Shown here piece by piece: positions 5,639 to 7,035 of a stretch of 7,035 nt of DNA (position 1 is the stretch's first letter; every line of letters starts with the position of its first letter). This DNA is from UBA5209 sp964625015 (GTDB taxonomy: Bacteria > Patescibacteriota > Dojkabacteria > SC72). The notes beneath the pieces are model-generated. The model ran no database searches, was not told the DNA's origin, and worked only from the letters and a program-made list of their open reading frames with translations. A program made the translations under genes and the position numbers. The stretch spans positions 1 through 7,035 of the forward strand of contig CAZUZI010000046.1 of assembly GCA_964625015.1 (NCBI GenBank), in the 5' to 3' direction.

Positions 5639-6538
5639 ATGGGTATATCAATATATAAGATTAAAAAGTGGTATAAAATGATGACCGGTAAAAGCATTTC
5701 CCATGTAAATCAAGGCGTGGGAACGTGCTATTCCAAGACCGAGGTTGCAGGTTATTATAACGATTTGACTGAAAAAGTGACGAGGGATGATCCGAATATC
5801 CTTGTGCCTAAGTATCACGTTGACACGGGAGAAGAAATATATTTTTCCATAGGTGTTTTTCAGTATGGATTGGCTGCTTATGATCTTTATCTGACAACAC
5901 AGGATGAAAAATACAAAGACAAACTGATTGCTTGCGCAAACTGGGCAGTCGAGAACCAACAAGATGACGGAGGATGGGTCACCTTTGCATATGAAAATCC
6001 CGAACATCCCTATTCGTCCATGGCGCAAGGCGAAGGGATCTCTATGTTGATACGGGCAAATATCGTAACGAAAGATGAACGATATATGTGCGCAATACAA
6101 AAGGCAAAGAATTTTATGCTGAAACCGATTTCCGAGGGAGGAACTGTCCATTACTGCGGCGCAGATGTCTATTTATACGAATGCACTCACGAACCGCTGA
6201 TCTTGAACGGATGGATATTTTCATTGTGGGGACTTTATGATTATTTTAAATACACGAAAGATGCTGACGTTCAAAAAGTGCTTGAAGCGACCTTGACATC
6301 TTTGAAAAAGAAGTTGCCTGATTTTGACATCAAATACTGGAGCAAGTATGAGGACGGCAAACGCATTTGCAGTCCGTTTTACCATAAACTTCATATTGCG
6401 CAGCTCAAAGCGATGTACGATCTTTTCGGGGATGATATTTATAAGGAGTATGCAGATAAGTGGGAAACTTATCAAGATAGTTTTTGGAAGCCGAAAAAGG
6501 CATTTGTTAAGAAAGCATTGCAAAAAGTCTTTGAGTAA
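5639..6538 (+). CDS. D-glucuronyl C5-epimerase-like protein (C-terminal alpha/alpha domain type)
   Basis: The protein resembles the catalytic alpha-helical C-terminal domain of heparosan-type glucuronyl C5-epimerases (PF06662), which flip C5 of D-glucuronosyl residues within a glycan to give L-iduronosyl. Seen: GYYNDLTEKV (38-47), FQYGLAAYDLYL (74-85), NQQDDGGW (106-113), SMAQGEGISML (127-137), YECTHEPLILNGWIFSLWGL (180-199), then FYHKLHIAQLKAMYDLF (247-263) and KEYADKWETYQ (269-279). These last match the LNGF-YSL-GLYD and YH-HI-QL signatures of animal Glce. Glu181 and Tyr248 are the best candidates for the catalytic Glu and Tyr of those enzymes; the Tyr after the catalytic Glu in the human enzyme appears as Cys182. 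At 299 aa it lacks the N-terminal beta-rich part of the animal protein. No signal peptide or transmembrane segment is visible, so it probably acts in the cytoplasm on lipid-linked oligosaccharide. It is followed 14 bases later by another glycosyltransferase. Substrate identity is inference. Confidence 0.83.
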   Translation: MGISIYKIKKWYKMMTGKSISHVNQGVGTCYSKTEVAGYYNDLTEKVTRDDPNILVPKYHVDTGEEIYFSIGVFQYGLAAYDLYLTTQDEKYKDKLIACANWAVENQQDDGGWVTFAYENPEHPYSSMAQGEGISMLIRANIVTKDERYMCAIQKAKNFMLKPISEGGTVHYCGADVYLYECTHEPLILNGWIFSLWGLYDYFKYTKDADVQKVLEATLTSLKKKLPDFDIKYWSKYEDGKRICSPFYHKLHIAQLKAMYDLFGDDIYKEYADKWETYQDSFWKPKKAFVKKALQKVFE

Positions 6539-6552
6539 AAGAGGTGGCATAA

Positions 6553-7035
6553 ATGGCGAAAAAGGCATACATATATATGAATTACCCGAATGTAGTCGTA
6601 CTTAATAGTTATCTTGATGTAATAAAAGAAGCATTGGTAAGACTCAATTATGAATGTGAGTATATAAAAGATTTTAACGGCGTTTCAAAGCGAGATTTAA
6701 TCGTATTTCCTATGGGGAAAGATGCGTTCAAATATTATTTCAAAGGCTACCGAAATTTCATACTGTGGCAACAAGGAGCGACCGGCGCAGAATCGTTCAT
6801 GAGACACAGCAGTAAGATCAGAAGTGGCATTTTGAATTACATGGATTGCTTCGCTATGAAAAAAGCGAAAATGATTTTCTATGTCTCTCGATATATGCAG
6901 GAGTATTATGAAAAACTGGCGCATACGAATTTCGCTCATAAGGCATATGTTATGCCTTGTTTTAATGAAATCCTTGATAAACAAATATTTGAAAGAAAAG
7001 ACTATTCAAAAAAGACATTCACATATGTTGGGTCG
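6553..7035 (+). CDS. GT-B glycosyltransferase (GT4-like), N-terminal part, cut by window end
   Basis: The first 161 residues of a glycosyltransferase, open to the last base. The start ATG 6553 has GAGGTGG (6541-6547) five bases upstream. The N-terminal Rossmann half is visible: AYIYMNYPN (5-13), DLIVFPMG (48-55), then FILWQQGATGAESF (69-82), a typical acceptor-side loop, MIFYVSRYMQEYYEK (107-121), where such enzymes carry a strand and helix before the linker, and KAYVMPCFN (130-138). The latter parallels VYVMPNCKK in the GT4-like enzyme encoded at 4467-5498. The final residues FTYVGS (156-161) look like the first strand of the donor-binding domain, which, with its E-x7-E signature, must lie beyond the window. 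No signal peptide. It probably adds a further sugar after, or next to, the epimerised residue. Family is likely; specificity unknown. Confidence 0.8.
   Translation, partial: MAKKAYIYMNYPNVVVLNSYLDVIKEALVRLNYECEYIKDFNGVSKRDLIVFPMGKDAFKYYFKGYRNFILWQQGATGAESFMRHSSKIRSGILNYMDCFAMKKAKMIFYVSRYMQEYYEKLAHTNFAHKAYVMPCFNEILDKQIFERKDYSKKTFTYVGS

Noticed and set aside
5648..6151. Minus-strand open frame of 167 codons opposite the epimerase gene.
   Set aside because: Cys, Ile and Phe-rich with no motif, and complementary to a clearly recognisable epimerase.
6324..6605. Plus-strand open frame bridging the epimerase end and the next gene.
   Set aside because: It overlaps conserved epimerase codons in another frame, has no ribosome site, and shows no family similarity.

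Overview
This window lies inside a glycan-assembly operon, most likely a capsule, exopolysaccharide or cell-wall polysaccharide locus. The host looks like a low-to-mid-GC Firmicute, probably a gut-type Clostridia. This rests on GAGG-type Shine-Dalgarno sites a few bases before nearly every start, very tight same-strand packing, one GTG start and the mix of families. Genus cannot be told from this sequence. All eight genes are on the + strand; both ends of the window cut a gene.

Layout. (1) 1-792: 5'-truncated HpcH/HpaI-type aldolase homologue, overlapping by ATGA (2) 789-2000, a fold-type III PLP amino-acid decarboxylase homologue. (3) 2011-2730: monotopic phosphoglycosyl transferase that starts the lipid-linked glycan. 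(4) 2742-3668: class IV (branched-chain-type) aminotransferase homologue. (5) 3691-4458: TuaG-like GT2 glycosyltransferase. (6) 4467-5498: GT4-like glycosyltransferase. (7) 5499-5638: the only real gap. It holds an AT-rich hairpin and, at 5562-5636, what reads as the last 24 codons of a lost second GT4 gene. (8) 5639-6538: D-glucuronyl C5-epimerase-like protein. (9) 6553-7035: first 161 residues of another GT-B glycosyltransferase.

How they may work together (inference). The phosphoglycosyl transferase loads a sugar phosphate on undecaprenyl phosphate, and the glycosyltransferases extend it. The C5-epimerase would turn a D-glucuronosyl residue into L-iduronosyl, giving a glycosaminoglycan-like feature in a bacterial glycan. 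The aldolase, decarboxylase and aminotransferase homologues do not fit plain sugar assembly. No other branched-chain or lysine biosynthesis genes are in view, and all three depart from the standard motifs of their best-known relatives. They may make a small amine, amino acid or amino alcohol that decorates the glycan. That trio, the epimerase and the ghost glycosyltransferase end are the points most worth following.

No RNA gene, CRISPR array, insertion sequence, convincing promoter or classical terminator was seen.
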